A DNA stretch of 64,000 nucleotides. Source: Actinobacteria bacterium casp-actino5 (GTDB lineage Bacteria; Actinomycetota; Acidimicrobiia; Acidimicrobiales; Ilumatobacteraceae). Location: the NCBI GenBank assembly GCA_001510385.1, contig LFFE01000015.1, positions 62,001-126,000 of the forward strand, given 5' to 3'. Under the pieces are notes generated by a model. It saw nothing but the letters and a program-made list of their open reading frames with translations. It was not told the origin of the DNA and ran no database searches. Both the position numbers and the translations under genes were made by a program. Within the stretch, counting starts at the first letter, position 1. The number at the start of each line of letters is the position of its first letter. Below, piece after piece: positions 17,874-26,683 of the stretch.

Positions 17874-19010
17874 TCAGTTCGTGATGAGTTCGATGCCCAA
17901 AAGCGATGCCGCCGGACCCGCATTTCGGCCTTCTTGAACAGCAGCATCAATTTTTGCACAAGCAGAGGGCGTATCGAGATCGTCATCAAGCGCCAAACGA
18001 ACTTCATCGATCAGTGTTCCATCATCTTCGTAGTCGACGCTCGAAAGCCAATTCTGAAGACGCTCTTGCGAGGTCGGCATCAGTTGTTCGCTCCATTCCC
18101 ATTCGGTCCGGTAATGGTTTGAGATGATGCCCAAACGAATCGTTCTGGGATCCCATTCGTTGCGAAGGGCGTCGATGAACACAAGGTTTCCCAAACTCTT
18201 CGACATCTTTTCACCATCTTTCGAAATGAGTGCAGCATGCATCCAGTGATCAACGAATGTGGTTCCAGTTGCTGATTCTGACTGTGCTCGTTCACATTCG
18301 TGATGCGGGAAGATAAGGTCCGATCCTCCCCCGTGAAGGTGTACATGTTCTCCGAGTTCTCGAAGCGCGAGGGCGCTGCATTCAACGTGCCAGCCCGGTC
18401 GCCCGGGACCCCAAGGTGTCTCCCACGCCGGCTCGTCAGCCGCTGAAGGTTGCCACAGCACGAAGTCAAGCGGATGCCGTTTTTGTGGGTCCTCAACGTT
18501 TCCGCCACGGAGTGCAGCTAACCGATGCATTTCGTCCTCCGCAAATCCACTCACAGCGCCGAACGACGCGAAAGAAGTCACGTCGAAATAAACAGAATCT
18601 CCACTTACATATGCGTGATTCGCATCGAGAACTGCCTGAATAAATTTTCGAATATCAGGTATCGCCGACGACGCTCGTGGGGCGGAATGAACTGGAAGCA
18701 CGTTGAGAGCCTCCATATCGGAATTGAAACGAGCTTCTTCTCCGGCAGCGAGGTCGAGGTAATGCACACCAAGTTCTCGTGCCTTTGCAAAGAGAGGATC
18801 GTCAACATCGGTCACATTTCGGACACATTTGACTCGGTGACCAAGGTCAATCAGCCGCCTAATGAGGACGTCATAGGCCAGAAAAGTTGCGGCATGACCG
18901 AGATGGGTTGCGTCATACGGAGTGATGCCGCAGACATACATCAATACTTCTTCAGGGGGAGAAAACGGAACAATATCTTGACGAGCAGTGTCAAACAGCA
19001 TCATTGGCAT
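17874..19010 (-). CDS. mshC: Cysteine:glucosaminyl-inositol ligase MshC (mycothiol synthesis)
   Basis: ATP-dependent ligase that joins cysteine to GlcN-inositol, the third mycothiol step. It resembles a cysteinyl-tRNA synthetase without the anticodon-binding domain. The 378-residue product shows YVCGITPYD (25-33; MshC has IT where CysRS has PTVYD), HLGHA, zinc ligands Cys27, Cys211 and His236 in FPHHECE, and KMSKS at 268-272. It is a little shorter than mycobacterial MshC (about 410). CysRS is the alternative, but the MshC-type signature and the presence of mshD at 25.7 kb favour MshC. Confidence 0.9.
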   Translation of the reverse strand: MPMMLFDTARQDIVPFSPPEEVLMYVCGITPYDATHLGHAATFLAYDVLIRRLIDLGHRVKCVRNVTDVDDPLFAKARELGVHYLDLAAGEEARFNSDMEALNVLPVHSAPRASSAIPDIRKFIQAVLDANHAYVSGDSVYFDVTSFASFGAVSGFAEDEMHRLAALRGGNVEDPQKRHPLDFVLWQPSAADEPAWETPWGPGRPGWHVECSALALRELGEHVHLHGGGSDLIFPHHECERAQSESATGTTFVDHWMHAALISKDGEKMSKSLGNLVFIDALRNEWDPRTIRLGIISNHYRTEWEWSEQLMPTSQERLQNWLSSVDYEDDGTLIDEVRLALDDDLDTPSACAKIDAAVQEGRNAGPAASLLGIELITN

Positions 19011-19019
19011 GGTGACACC

Positions 19020-19691
19020 TCAGTTTGAAGTGTCAACGTCACGGATGCCAGTCAGCTTTGGCGCCACCCTTGTTCGGTACCTCACATTGAGCTGCAGCAG
19101 TACTGCGGTAAATGCTTCGATGGCAGTTGCATTAGAGAGCTCCCCAGCATCAAGGGGTCGACAACCAGGAATCTTCCCAACGATCTCGCTTACCGCCTCA
19201 ACAGCAGATGGATCATCACCACAGATCAGCACATCCGAATCAATCGGCGCACCAAGATGACCAAGTTCTTTGGCCGGAAGGTGATGAAACGCGGCAACGA
19301 CGCGACTCTCAGGCATCGCCGCCTGGACGTGCGCAGCAACGCTTCCTCGCGGAGGAACGAGAGGCTGAAACTCTGGTCCAACCTTGACGAGGGCATTCGC
19401 CATGCTGATGAGAATCTTTCCTTTCAACTGTTGCTCGAATTCCTTAGCCGTAGTTGCCGCAGAATCCCACGGGGTAGCAATGACGACCAGGTCGCAATCG
19501 GCCGCGGTTGCGTTATCTCCATAGCCGAGGAGAGACGCAAGTTCTGGATGGCCTTCGATCGCTCGATCGCGAGCCTCCATCGCTCGATACTTCGAGCGAG
19601 AGCCGATGACACATTTATAGCCAACGCTTGCCAAACGGGCAGCAAGCGCCGACCCAGCTGGGCCGCTACCACCGATTAATCCAATCTTCAC
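19020..19691 (-). CDS. npdG: NADPH-dependent F420 reductase
   Basis: Transfers hydride between NADP and coenzyme F420, supplying F420H2 for F420-dependent oxidoreductases. The 223-residue product begins KIGLIGGSGPAGSALA, the dinucleotide-binding loop, and has VIATPWDSA and the conserved NATAIEAFTAVLLQLN at the C-terminus. I use the GTG at 19691; the frame extends to a TTG at 19712 but KIGLIGG at residue 2 is the family norm. It lies nine bases before mshC. Two F420-type luciferase-like genes elsewhere in the window are plausible users. Confidence 0.92.
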   Translation of the reverse strand: MKIGLIGGSGPAGSALAARLASVGYKCVIGSRSKYRAMEARDRAIEGHPELASLLGYGDNATAADCDLVVIATPWDSAATTAKEFEQQLKGKILISMANALVKVGPEFQPLVPPRGSVAAHVQAAMPESRVVAAFHHLPAKELGHLGAPIDSDVLICGDDPSAVEAVSEIVGKIPGCRPLDAGELSNATAIEAFTAVLLQLNVRYRTRVAPKLTGIRDVDTSN

Positions 19692-19795
19692 CGCGTCAGT
19701 CTCGCATATCAACGGGCTAGTTCACACAGACAGGCTTGATCAATGCACTCGGTTACGCCCTACGCCGAAGACCATTCACGTTTCGTACTGTCGGC

Positions 19796-19801
19796 TACGT
19801 T
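19796..19801 (+). promoter_or_regulatory. Possible -10 element for leaderless inhA
   Basis: TACGTT fits an actinobacterial TAnnnT -10 box and ends six bases before the inhA ATG at 19808, the spacing expected for a leaderless transcript. No good ribosome binding site is seen (only GCAGG two bases before ATG). No clear -35 was assigned. Confidence 0.3.
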
Positions 19802-19807
19802 GCAGGC

Positions 19808-20575
19808 ATGGGAATTCTCGCCGGAAAAAACCTCGTCATCACTGGTGTCCTTACCGATGCTTCACTTGCGTACGGTGTGGCCGAGATCGCAAAGGCCGAA
19901 GGCGCCAACATTATTCTCACTGGAGCTGGCCGAGCACTCTCCCTGACGAAACGCACAGCCCGAAAAATTGACCCCTCTATCGAAGTGCTCGAGTTGGATG
20001 TGACCGTTCCCGAGCATGTCGCCGAAGTTCGACAGGCGGTCGGCGAAAGATGGGGACGGGTCGATGGCGTTTTACATGCGATTGGATTTGCACCCGCATC
20101 GTGCCTAGGCAATGACTTTTTCGCAGCACCGTGGGAAGACGTTGCCACTGCGATGCATATTTCCACCTACTCACTGAAGACCTTGGCTGACGCCTTTGTG
20201 CCGCTGATGACCGAAGGTGGGTCAATCGTGGGCCTCGACTTTGACAACTCTCAGGCTTGGCCGGCATACAACTGGATGGGTGTTGCAAAGTCCGCGCTGC
20301 AGAGCCTGTCTCGTTACCTCGCGAAGGAATTGGGATCCCAACAAATTCGATGCAACTTGGTAGCGGCAGGCCCGGTGCGAACAATGGCCGCCAAATCGAT
20401 TCCTGGATTTGCACTCTTCGAAGACACTTGGGATGGCCGCTCGCCACTTGGATGGGACGTGAACGATCCCACCCCGGTCGCTAAAGCATGTGTGGCACTG
20501 CTCTCAGATTGGTTCCCCGCAACGACAGGCGAAATTATCCACGTTGACGGTGGTTATCACGCTGTCGGCGCGTAG
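19808..20575 (+). CDS. inhA: Enoyl-ACP reductase, InhA type
   Basis: NADH-dependent reductase of the last step of each fatty-acid elongation round. The 255-residue product closely follows InhA: MGILAGKNLVITG at the start, LDFDNSQAWPAYNWMGVAKSAL with catalytic Tyr154 and Lys161 (Tyr-x6-Lys), NLVAAGPVRT, and the C-terminal PVAKACVALLSDW. The frame is open from 19736, but the ATG at 19808 aligns with the family N-terminus. Stands alone on the plus strand, divergent from npdG, and ends facing the aldo/keto reductase. Confidence 0.95.
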   Translation: MGILAGKNLVITGVLTDASLAYGVAEIAKAEGANIILTGAGRALSLTKRTARKIDPSIEVLELDVTVPEHVAEVRQAVGERWGRVDGVLHAIGFAPASCLGNDFFAAPWEDVATAMHISTYSLKTLADAFVPLMTEGGSIVGLDFDNSQAWPAYNWMGVAKSALQSLSRYLAKELGSQQIRCNLVAAGPVRTMAAKSIPGFALFEDTWDGRSPLGWDVNDPTPVAKACVALLSDWFPATTGEIIHVDGGYHAVGA

Positions 20576-20605
20576 GAGCGAACCCACGACCACTTGTGCC
20601 GGTCT

Positions 20606-20629
20606 GATCGGCTGAATACTCAGCCGATC
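20606..20629. terminator. Perfect 10-bp hairpin between convergent inhA and aldo/keto reductase
   Basis: GATCGGCTGA and TCAGCCGATC form a perfect 10-bp stem with an ATAC loop. It lies 30 bases after the inhA stop and includes the stop codon of the opposing gene. There is no T-run on either side, so if it terminates it is of the U-tract-less kind reported in actinobacteria; it can work in both directions. Confidence 0.6.
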
Positions 20630-21603
20630 GCCGCCGTAATTTCCTCTGCAACATCCGGTGTAAGTGAAGGAATTACTTCCAACGCTGCGAAGTTCTCCGT
20701 GACCTGCGAGGCCCGACTGGCCCCTGTGATCACCGTCGACACCATCGGATGCAACGTGCACCAAGCAATTGCTAGCTGTGCAATCGAGCAACCCAACCGG
20801 TCAGCAATCGGGCGTAAGCGCTCAATTCGGGCCAGAGCAGCCTCATCACTCATCCGCGAACGCAGCCACTCGTATCCAGAAAGAGCAGCTCGTGAATCCT
20901 CAGGAATACCTTCGCTGTACTTGCCGGTCAAGAGTCCCGATGCCAGTGGACTCCATATGGTGTTGCCATAACCAGTGTCGGCATAAAGACGCTGGTACTC
21001 TCGTTCAACCTTGCGGCGCTCCAACAAGTTGTACTGAGACTGCTCGGTGACCGGCGCATGAAGGTGATGCCTATCGGCAATCGCAATGGCGTGGCGAATT
21101 TCATCGGCAGACCATTCACTCGTACCCCAATACAGGGCTTTCCCGCTTGACACCATGTCGCTCATGGCCCATACGGTCTCCTCCATCGGCGTATTTGGAT
21201 CGGAACGATGACAGTAGACGACATCAACAAAGTCCATCTGTAAGCGTTCAAGTGAAGCGTCAATCGCTTGCATCAAGTACTTGCGATTTAGCGTGTTGCG
21301 CATATTGGGGTCACTGCCATGAATTCCCCAAAACAATTTGGTGGTTGCGACGTACGACCAGCGAGGCCAACCGAGGTCTCTGAACACACGACCCATAATC
21401 GATTCGCTTCGCCCACCTGCATACGATTCTGCATTATCGAAGAAATTGCACCCGGCATCATGAGCCGCTTGCATGCATTCGAGCGCAGGATCATCGGCCA
21501 TCTGAGTATCGAATGTGACCCAGGAGCCGTACGACAACACGCTGACCTTGATACCTGTCGCACCCAACCGTCGATATTCCATCTGTTCTTCAGGGATCGC
21601 CAT
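20620..21603 (-). CDS. Aldo/keto reductase (Kv-beta-like)
   Basis: NADPH-dependent oxidoreductase of the AKR superfamily; substrate unknown. The 327-residue product starts [19 protein letters not shown] after a few residues, has the catalytic aspartate/tyrosine region [23 protein letters not shown] with the catalytic lysine, and [17 protein letters not shown] with the histidine. The C-terminal [16 protein letters not shown] is the cofactor-binding signature. Closest in style to AKR6/voltage-channel beta-subunit-like reductases. Monocistronic, converging with inhA. Confidence 0.9.
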   Translation of the reverse strand: MAIPEEQMEYRRLGATGIKVSVLSYGSWVTFDTQMADDPALECMQAAHDAGCNFFDNAESYAGGRSESIMGRVFRDLGWPRWSYVATTKLFWGIHGSDPNMRNTLNRKYLMQAIDASLERLQMDFVDVVYCHRSDPNTPMEETVWAMSDMVSSGKALYWGTSEWSADEIRHAIAIADRHHLHAPVTEQSQYNLLERRKVEREYQRLYADTGYGNTIWSPLASGLLTGKYSEGIPEDSRAALSGYEWLRSRMSDEAALARIERLRPIADRLGCSIAQLAIAWCTLHPMVSTVITGASRASQVTENFAALEVIPSLTPDVAEEITAAIG

Positions 21604-21636
21604 ACAGGCACCGTACCGCTCCCTATTTAAGTCGAA

Positions 21637-22416
21637 CTAGTCAGAACTCTGCGCCGGTCGGACTCGAATCCCTTTTGATGCCATCGCATCTTTGGCGTCT
21701 GAGATCGTGTGTTCACCGAAATGAAAAATTGAGGCGGCGAGAACTGCATCAACATTTCCCTCAAGAACACCATCAACGAGATGTTGAAGAGTTCCTACAC
21801 CGCCACTCGCAATCACCGGTACTCCGACCCGCGACGAAATCGCTAAATTTAGATCGTGATCAAACCCTTCCCGGGTGCCGTCACGATCCATCGATGTCAC
21901 CAATAATTCCCCGGCACCCATCTTGACGGCCTCAATGGCCCACTCGATTGCATCGATACCAGTCGGCGTTCTGCCACCGTGCAAAAACACTTCAAATGTT
22001 CCTGAATCTGTTTGGCGGGCATCAACGGCACAGACAACACATTGCGTGCCAAATATGTCAGCAATCTCCGAGATCAATGCCGGTCGCTCGACTGCGGCTG
22101 TGTTCACACTGACTTTGTCTGCTCCAGCTCGAAGCATGCGCCTCGCGTCGTCAAGTGACCGGATTCCACCACCGACTGTAAACGGCAGAAACACCTGCTC
22201 GGCGACTCGCTCAACCATCTCAACCGTTGTTGAGCGGTTGTCGCTGGAGGCGGTGATGTCGAGAAATACGAGTTCATCCGCCCCCTGATCGTCGTAGCGC
22301 TTCGCAAGTTCCACAGGGTCACCGGCGTCTCGTAATCCGACGAAGTTGACACCCTTGACCACGCGGCCCTCAGTCACATCAAGACAGGGAATTACCCGAG
22401 CTACCCGGTCGCTCAC
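21637..22416 (-). CDS. hisF: Imidazole glycerol phosphate synthase cyclase subunit HisF
   Basis: Cyclase half of the HisH-HisF complex making imidazole glycerol phosphate and AICAR. The 259-residue barrel has catalytic Asp in [17 protein letters not shown], the phosphate site TVGGGIRS, second Asp in [16 protein letters not shown], and [11 protein letters not shown] start overlaps hisA as GTGA. Last gene of hisC-B-H-A-F. Confidence 0.97.
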   Translation of the reverse strand: MSDRVARVIPCLDVTEGRVVKGVNFVGLRDAGDPVELAKRYDDQGADELVFLDITASSDNRSTTVEMVERVAEQVFLPFTVGGGIRSLDDARRMLRAGADKVSVNTAAVERPALISEIADIFGTQCVVCAVDARQTDSGTFEVFLHGGRTPTGIDAIEWAIEAVKMGAGELLVTSMDRDGTREGFDHDLNLAISSRVGVPVIASGGVGTLQHLVDGVLEGNVDAVLAASIFHFGEHTISDAKDAMASKGIRVRPAQSSD

Positions 22417-23123
22417 CGAAGCACCTCCACAGCCTCAGCAACGCTAAACCGTCCCTCATAGATCGCTTTTCCTGCAATAACACCAGCTAAACCTGAAATC
22501 TTTGAAAGCACTCGCAGATCATCGAGCGAGGACACACCCCCACTTGCAATAACGGGGATCGAGGTTGCTGATGCCGCAGATGAAAGTCCATCGATGTCAG
22601 GGCCACTCAGCATTCCATCACGCGAGATATCGGTGATGACAAACGCTGATGCCGTTGGGTAGCGTTCCAGCGCCTCGCTGAGGTGAACCGATGAAGCTTC
22701 CGTCCAACCTTCAACAGCGACAAATCCATCACGATGGTCAAGGCCAACTGCGATTGGCAACACATCAGTACAAAGCATGACAAGTTCGGGTTGACGAATC
22801 GCTGCCGAACCCATCACTGCGCGCGCAACACCGGCCTCATGAAATTGACGAACATCTTCCACCGAGCGAACACCACCGCCGGCCTGAATACTCGCTGCTC
22901 CGCGGAACTCCGCAGCAAGCGACGAAATGACCTGCCGATTGACGGGGCCTTCACCTCGCGCCGCATTGAGGTCAACAATATGAATCCACTCTGCACCGGC
23001 CTCGACAAATGAACGAGCAACCGCAGCAGGATTGTCACCGTATTCGGTTGAGGCCTGGTAGTCGCCCTGCGAAAGTCGAACCACCTTTCCACTAAATAGG
23101 TCAATCGCTGGAAACAACTTCAT
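22413..23123 (-). CDS. hisA: Phosphoribosylformimino-AICAR ribotide isomerase HisA
   Basis: Opens the ribose ring of ProFAR in histidine synthesis. The 236-residue barrel has [15 protein letters not shown] with the catalytic Asp, [22 protein letters not shown] with the second Asp, and IASGGVSS. In many actinobacteria this enzyme is PriA and also covers tryptophan synthesis (TrpF activity); the sequence alone does not let me decide. ATG overlaps the hisH stop as TGATG. Confidence 0.95.
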   Translation of the reverse strand: MKLFPAIDLFSGKVVRLSQGDYQASTEYGDNPAAVARSFVEAGAEWIHIVDLNAARGEGPVNRQVISSLAAEFRGAASIQAGGGVRSVEDVRQFHEAGVARAVMGSAAIRQPELVMLCTDVLPIAVGLDHRDGFVAVEGWTEASSVHLSEALERYPTASAFVITDISRDGMLSGPDIDGLSSAASATSIPVIASGGVSSLDDLRVLSKISGLAGVIAGKAIYEGRFSVAEAVEVLR

Positions 23124-23737
23124 CAGACAACACCCTCAATGCTCAGCCAACGGCCGAGCATCTCCAATCCCGTCCGACCCGACTTTTCAGGATGAAACTG
23201 AACTGCCAATACGTTGTCTCGGCGACATGCTGCAGTGACGTCACCACCGTAGGACACGGTCGCCGCAATATGTTCCTCGTGGGTCGGCTGCGCAACAAGT
23301 GAATGCACGAAGTACATCCATTGCGATTCACCATTGCGAGATAAAACCGCGTCATCTTGTGTGACGACAACTTCATTCCACTGCATCTGCGGTCGACGAA
23401 CGTCTGAAGACAGATACGCCACTGAACCTTTCATCAAACCCAAACCATCTATTCCCGGCGCCTCTTCTGATGACTCGAAGAGCATTTGCATCCCGACACA
23501 GATTCCGAGGAAAGGACGCCCTGACGCGACAACGTGATGAACGACATCGTCCAGGCCGCGATCTCGAAGAGCGGTCATACAGGCACCGAAATTTCCGACC
23601 CCCGGCAGCACCACTGCCGATGCGTTCTTGATGACCTCGTGTGTGTCGGTCAAGACAGCATTAGCGCCCATCAGGCGGAGGGCCTTATGAGCTGAATGAA
23701 GATTTCCGATGCCGTAATCAATTACCGCGACAGTCAC
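23123..23737 (-). CDS. hisH: Imidazole glycerol phosphate synthase glutaminase subunit HisH
   Basis: Class I amidotransferase feeding ammonia to HisF. From the GTG at 23737 the product is 204 residues, beginning TVAVIDYGIGNLHSA; nucleophile Cys in FLGICVGMQML, and the His-Glu pair in VQFHPEKSG. The frame is open 96 bases further upstream, but that part has no family similarity and would run into hisB. Confidence 0.95.
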   Translation of the reverse strand: MTVAVIDYGIGNLHSAHKALRLMGANAVLTDTHEVIKNASAVVLPGVGNFGACMTALRDRGLDDVVHHVVASGRPFLGICVGMQMLFESSEEAPGIDGLGLMKGSVAYLSSDVRRPQMQWNEVVVTQDDAVLSRNGESQWMYFVHSLVAQPTHEEHIAATVSYGGDVTAACRRDNVLAVQFHPEKSGRTGLEMLGRWLSIEGVV

Positions 23738-23762
23738 AAATTGCCCCGGCCTACCGTCATCG

Positions 23763-24356
23763 TCATAAGACACCCTTCGTCGACGGCACAGATCCACCCT
23801 CAATGCGCACGGCATCGCGCAACGAGCGGGCAAGACCCTTGAACGTCGCTTCGATGATGTGGTGTGCGTTCCGGCCGCGTACGAGTTCGACGTGCAAGGT
23901 CATGGAGGCGGCCGTCGCAAATGAACCAATGCTGTGCTCCGCCAGTTGCGGATCAAATGGAGGATTGCCGAGAGGAAGAACCTCAGGAATTTCGACCTGC
24001 CAATGTACGAATGGTCGCCCCGACAGGTCGAGAGCGATATCTACGAGCGATTCGTCAAGTGGGTATCTACCGCTTGCGAATCGACGGACTCCCGACTTGT
24101 CGCCGAGGGCTTCTGCAAAACACTCCCCGAGCACGATCGAGACGTCCTCAACGGTGTGATGACTGTCAATATGGAGATCTCCTACCGCCTCAACGTGGAT
24201 GTCAAAACCGCCATGGCGCCCAAGTTGATCGAGCATGTGATCAAAGAACGGCAAACCCGTCGAGATATTCGTCGTCCCTGATCCATCGAGGTCGATCTCC
24301 ACAACGATCGAGGTCTCTGCAGTTTTTCGCTCACGTCGTGCAACTCTTCCAGCCAT
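23763..24356 (-). CDS. hisB: Imidazoleglycerol-phosphate dehydratase HisB
   Basis: Manganese-dependent dehydratase of histidine synthesis. The monofunctional 197-residue product (no fused phosphatase) has the two metal-binding HHxxE-type motifs, DSHHTVEDV and AHHIIEATFKGLARSLRDAV. The ATG at 24356 begins MAGRVARRERKTAET, the normal N-terminus. The longer open frame to 24557 overlaps hisC and shows no similarity. Confidence 0.96.
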   Translation of the reverse strand: MAGRVARRERKTAETSIVVEIDLDGSGTTNISTGLPFFDHMLDQLGRHGGFDIHVEAVGDLHIDSHHTVEDVSIVLGECFAEALGDKSGVRRFASGRYPLDESLVDIALDLSGRPFVHWQVEIPEVLPLGNPPFDPQLAEHSIGSFATAASMTLHVELVRGRNAHHIIEATFKGLARSLRDAVRIEGGSVPSTKGVL

Positions 24357-24363
24357 GACTACA

Positions 24364-25422
24364 TCATTCCGTTTCCAACGCACTTTGCAAACCCTGCAAA
24401 AACGCTTCGTTTTCTTCTTTTGAACCAATGGTGAGTCGAAGCCATCCGTTGAGCAGTGGCCAGGAGGAGCAATTTCGAACGAGAACTCCCACATCAAGCA
24501 GGCGCTGCCAGACAAGATTCGCATCACGTTGGGGAGAAAAGAGAATGAAATTGGCACTACTTGGGCTGACCTTGACCCCCATTGACCTCAGCGCCTCTTG
24601 CACCCGATCACGTTCATTCACAATGCGAGCGACCCGGGTATTCATCTCGTCAGTGAATTTGAGCGCGATTTCTCCTGCCACCTGTTTTGACGCGTCGAGG
24701 TGATACGGCAGCACGGCTGTCCAGAGGTGGTTAATAACCGATGGCGAGCCAATCAGATAGCCAAGTCGAAGCGCAGCAAGGCTCCATGTTTTTGAAAAGG
24801 TTCGCGACACCACAATGCGATCTGAGTGAACGGCTCGATCAATCGCTGACCACGTTGAAAACTCGGCGTATGCCTCATCAACCACAACAAGCGCGCCCGT
24901 CGAATCCAATATGACATCGATAAGAGACTCGTCGTCACACTGTCCAGTCGGGTTGTTGGGGGAAGACACGAAGACCACATGCGGGTCAATCGTGGCGAGC
25001 GCCTCTCCAACACGTTGAACATCGAGACCAAAATCGGCGTTGCGCTCCAGTGCGATGACCTCTGACCCGACGATCCGCCCAATCTGCACATGCATCTGGT
25101 AGCCCGGCTCAAATACGGCTACTCGCCGCCCAGGACCAGCAAACGCAAGAAGTACCGTCTGTAGAACCTCGTTTGAACCATTTGCAACAAAAATATTGTC
25201 CAAAGAAACGTTGTGATAACGGCCAAGCCCCTCTCGAAGGGCAATTGCTGAACGATCCGGGTATCGGTTCCAAACAATTGTTCGAACGGCCTCGGCGAAC
25301 TCGCTGATGAAGGCCTCGGGAGGCGAAAACGGGGATTCGTTCGTGTTCAGCCTGATCGGGACATCGACCTGAGGCGAGTGATAGCCCGGCATGGCAGCAA
25401 TTTCTGGACGGACCTCAGGCAC
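24364..25422 (-). CDS. hisC: Histidinol-phosphate aminotransferase
   Basis: PLP-dependent aminotransferase of fold type I. The 352-residue product has RLNTNESPFSPP, FVANGSNEVL, SSPNNPTGQ, VVVDEAYAEFS and the PLP-lysine context SRTFSKTWSLAALRLGY with Lys at about 211, then a C-terminal VRNCSSWPLLNGWLRLTIG. First gene of a five-gene his operon; hisD, hisG, hisE and hisI are not in the window. The 83 bases upstream to the small plus-strand frame show no attenuator-like histidine run. Confidence 0.95.
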   Translation of the reverse strand: MPEVRPEIAAMPGYHSPQVDVPIRLNTNESPFSPPEAFISEFAEAVRTIVWNRYPDRSAIALREGLGRYHNVSLDNIFVANGSNEVLQTVLLAFAGPGRRVAVFEPGYQMHVQIGRIVGSEVIALERNADFGLDVQRVGEALATIDPHVVFVSSPNNPTGQCDDESLIDVILDSTGALVVVDEAYAEFSTWSAIDRAVHSDRIVVSRTFSKTWSLAALRLGYLIGSPSVINHLWTAVLPYHLDASKQVAGEIALKFTDEMNTRVARIVNERDRVQEALRSMGVKVSPSSANFILFSPQRDANLVWQRLLDVGVLVRNCSSWPLLNGWLRLTIGSKEENEAFLQGLQSALETE

Positions 25423-25505
25423 ACCGATAGGCTACTGATGTCTTCGGCCCCACGAATGCACCTCTCGAAGCAACAAAAGAGTGGATTTCCGAATACGGTG
25501 CAGCC

Positions 25506-25709
25506 GTGGACATTGATGTGGTGGCACTTAGTGCGGAATTGACTGCCCTTGAGGAATATCTCGCTAGAGCCAGAGATCGAGTCGAGAGTCTCATCAACCC
25601 GCTTCGCTCAACTGAACGCGAGGACATTATTTCTCCGCTGTATGAATCCGAGCGCTTGCTCCGTAGTGCAGAGCGAGCCATTTCACGTGCTGAACGGGCA
25701 ACCCGGTAA
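25506..25709 (+). CDS. Small hypothetical coiled-coil protein
   Basis: Not a family I recognise. The 67-residue product from a GTG start is rich in Glu, Arg, Ala and Leu with heptad-like spacing (ELTALEEYLARARDRVESL and ERLLRSAERAISRAERATR), so it should be almost entirely helical. It lies on the same strand 31 bases before mshD and may share its message. Support is only the amphipathic composition, the fit into the gap between hisC and mshD and the lack of a better frame. It could be spurious. Confidence 0.4.
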   Translation: MDIDVVALSAELTALEEYLARARDRVESLINPLRSTEREDIISPLYESERLLRSAERAISRAERATR

Positions 25710-25740
25710 CGTCCCGCGTGCAACGGCTAGCCTCAGATAG

Positions 25741-26679
25741 GTGACAACTCCGACCCCAAATGTTGACTTGGACGTTGGTCATGTCACGCCACATAATCGA
25801 ACAAATATTCATGAGTTTTGCCAGTCTGTCGAAATCGCTCACGGACATCGAATTCTTTCCGATCAACTTCGCCTAGACCTGCTCGACCAACATTCAACAC
25901 AACCACCTCTCGTTGCCATTGCAAAAGACGAAGACTCGATGCTCGCCGTTGCGATCGCAAGCCACGCAAATGACGGGTGGATTCTTGAAGTCGTCTCTCC
26001 TCACGATCACTCCCTTTCTCCATCGCATGAAGTGATCACCCTTGTTGTCAACGGCATATTGGGCGAATTTCACGACAGACCACACACACGACTCACGTGG
26101 TGGGCTCGAGCGCATGACCCCTGGGTTGAACAGATTGCTCCCAGCCTCCACTTCGTCGAGCACCGAAAACTTCATCAAATGCGTATTCGGCTCACATCAG
26201 AAATTCAAGAGCAATTTCGTGTCGGTTCGGTTTCAACGCGCCCATTTGTGCTCAACCACGACGAAGAAGAGTGGCTGAAGGTCAACAACTCGGCTTTCAC
26301 TTCGCATGAAGAACAAGGTGGTTGGACCAGAGAGCAACTGGCGAGACGTTTAGTGGCACCGTGGTTCCGTACAGACGATGTTCGGCTACACCCAGTTTCA
26401 GGATCAATCAGCGCATTCTGCTGGACAAAGCGCCATGAGGCGGACTTGCACGAACCAGAGCTTGGCGAGATCTACGCAATCGCCGTGGACCCATCAGTTA
26501 GTGGAAAGGGACTCGGCAAACACATGGTGATGGCTGGATTTAGTCATCTGGCAGATGCAGGAGTAGACCTCGGCATGCTCTACGTCGATGCCGACAACAC
26601 CCCTGCGATGAAGATGTACACATCAATCGGAATGGAAATACATCACTCCGACCAGGCGTACCGATGGCTAGGGCGGTAG
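25741..26679 (+). CDS. mshD: Mycothiol synthase MshD
   Basis: Acetylates the cysteine of Cys-GlcN-inositol with acetyl-CoA, the last mycothiol step. The 312-residue product has the two-GNAT layout of MshD: a degenerate N-terminal half and an active C-terminal half with GEIYAIAVDPSVSGKGLGKHMV and LYVDADNTPAMKMYTSIGM. GTG start directly after the small frame. With mshC at 17.9 kb it supports mycothiol as the main low-molecular-weight thiol. It is followed five bases later by rlmN. Confidence 0.88.
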   Translation: MTTPTPNVDLDVGHVTPHNRTNIHEFCQSVEIAHGHRILSDQLRLDLLDQHSTQPPLVAIAKDEDSMLAVAIASHANDGWILEVVSPHDHSLSPSHEVITLVVNGILGEFHDRPHTRLTWWARAHDPWVEQIAPSLHFVEHRKLHQMRIRLTSEIQEQFRVGSVSTRPFVLNHDEEEWLKVNNSAFTSHEEQGGWTREQLARRLVAPWFRTDDVRLHPVSGSISAFCWTKRHEADLHEPELGEIYAIAVDPSVSGKGLGKHMVMAGFSHLADAGVDLGMLYVDADNTPAMKMYTSIGMEIHHSDQAYRWLGR

Positions 26680-26683
26680 AGAC

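Noticed and set aside
23738-23833. Upstream extension of hisH
   Set aside because: It overlaps hisB and lacks similarity; GTG at 23737 gives the standard HisH start.
24357-24557. Upstream extension of hisB
   Set aside because: It lies inside the hisC coding region; MAGRVARRERKTAET is the normal start.
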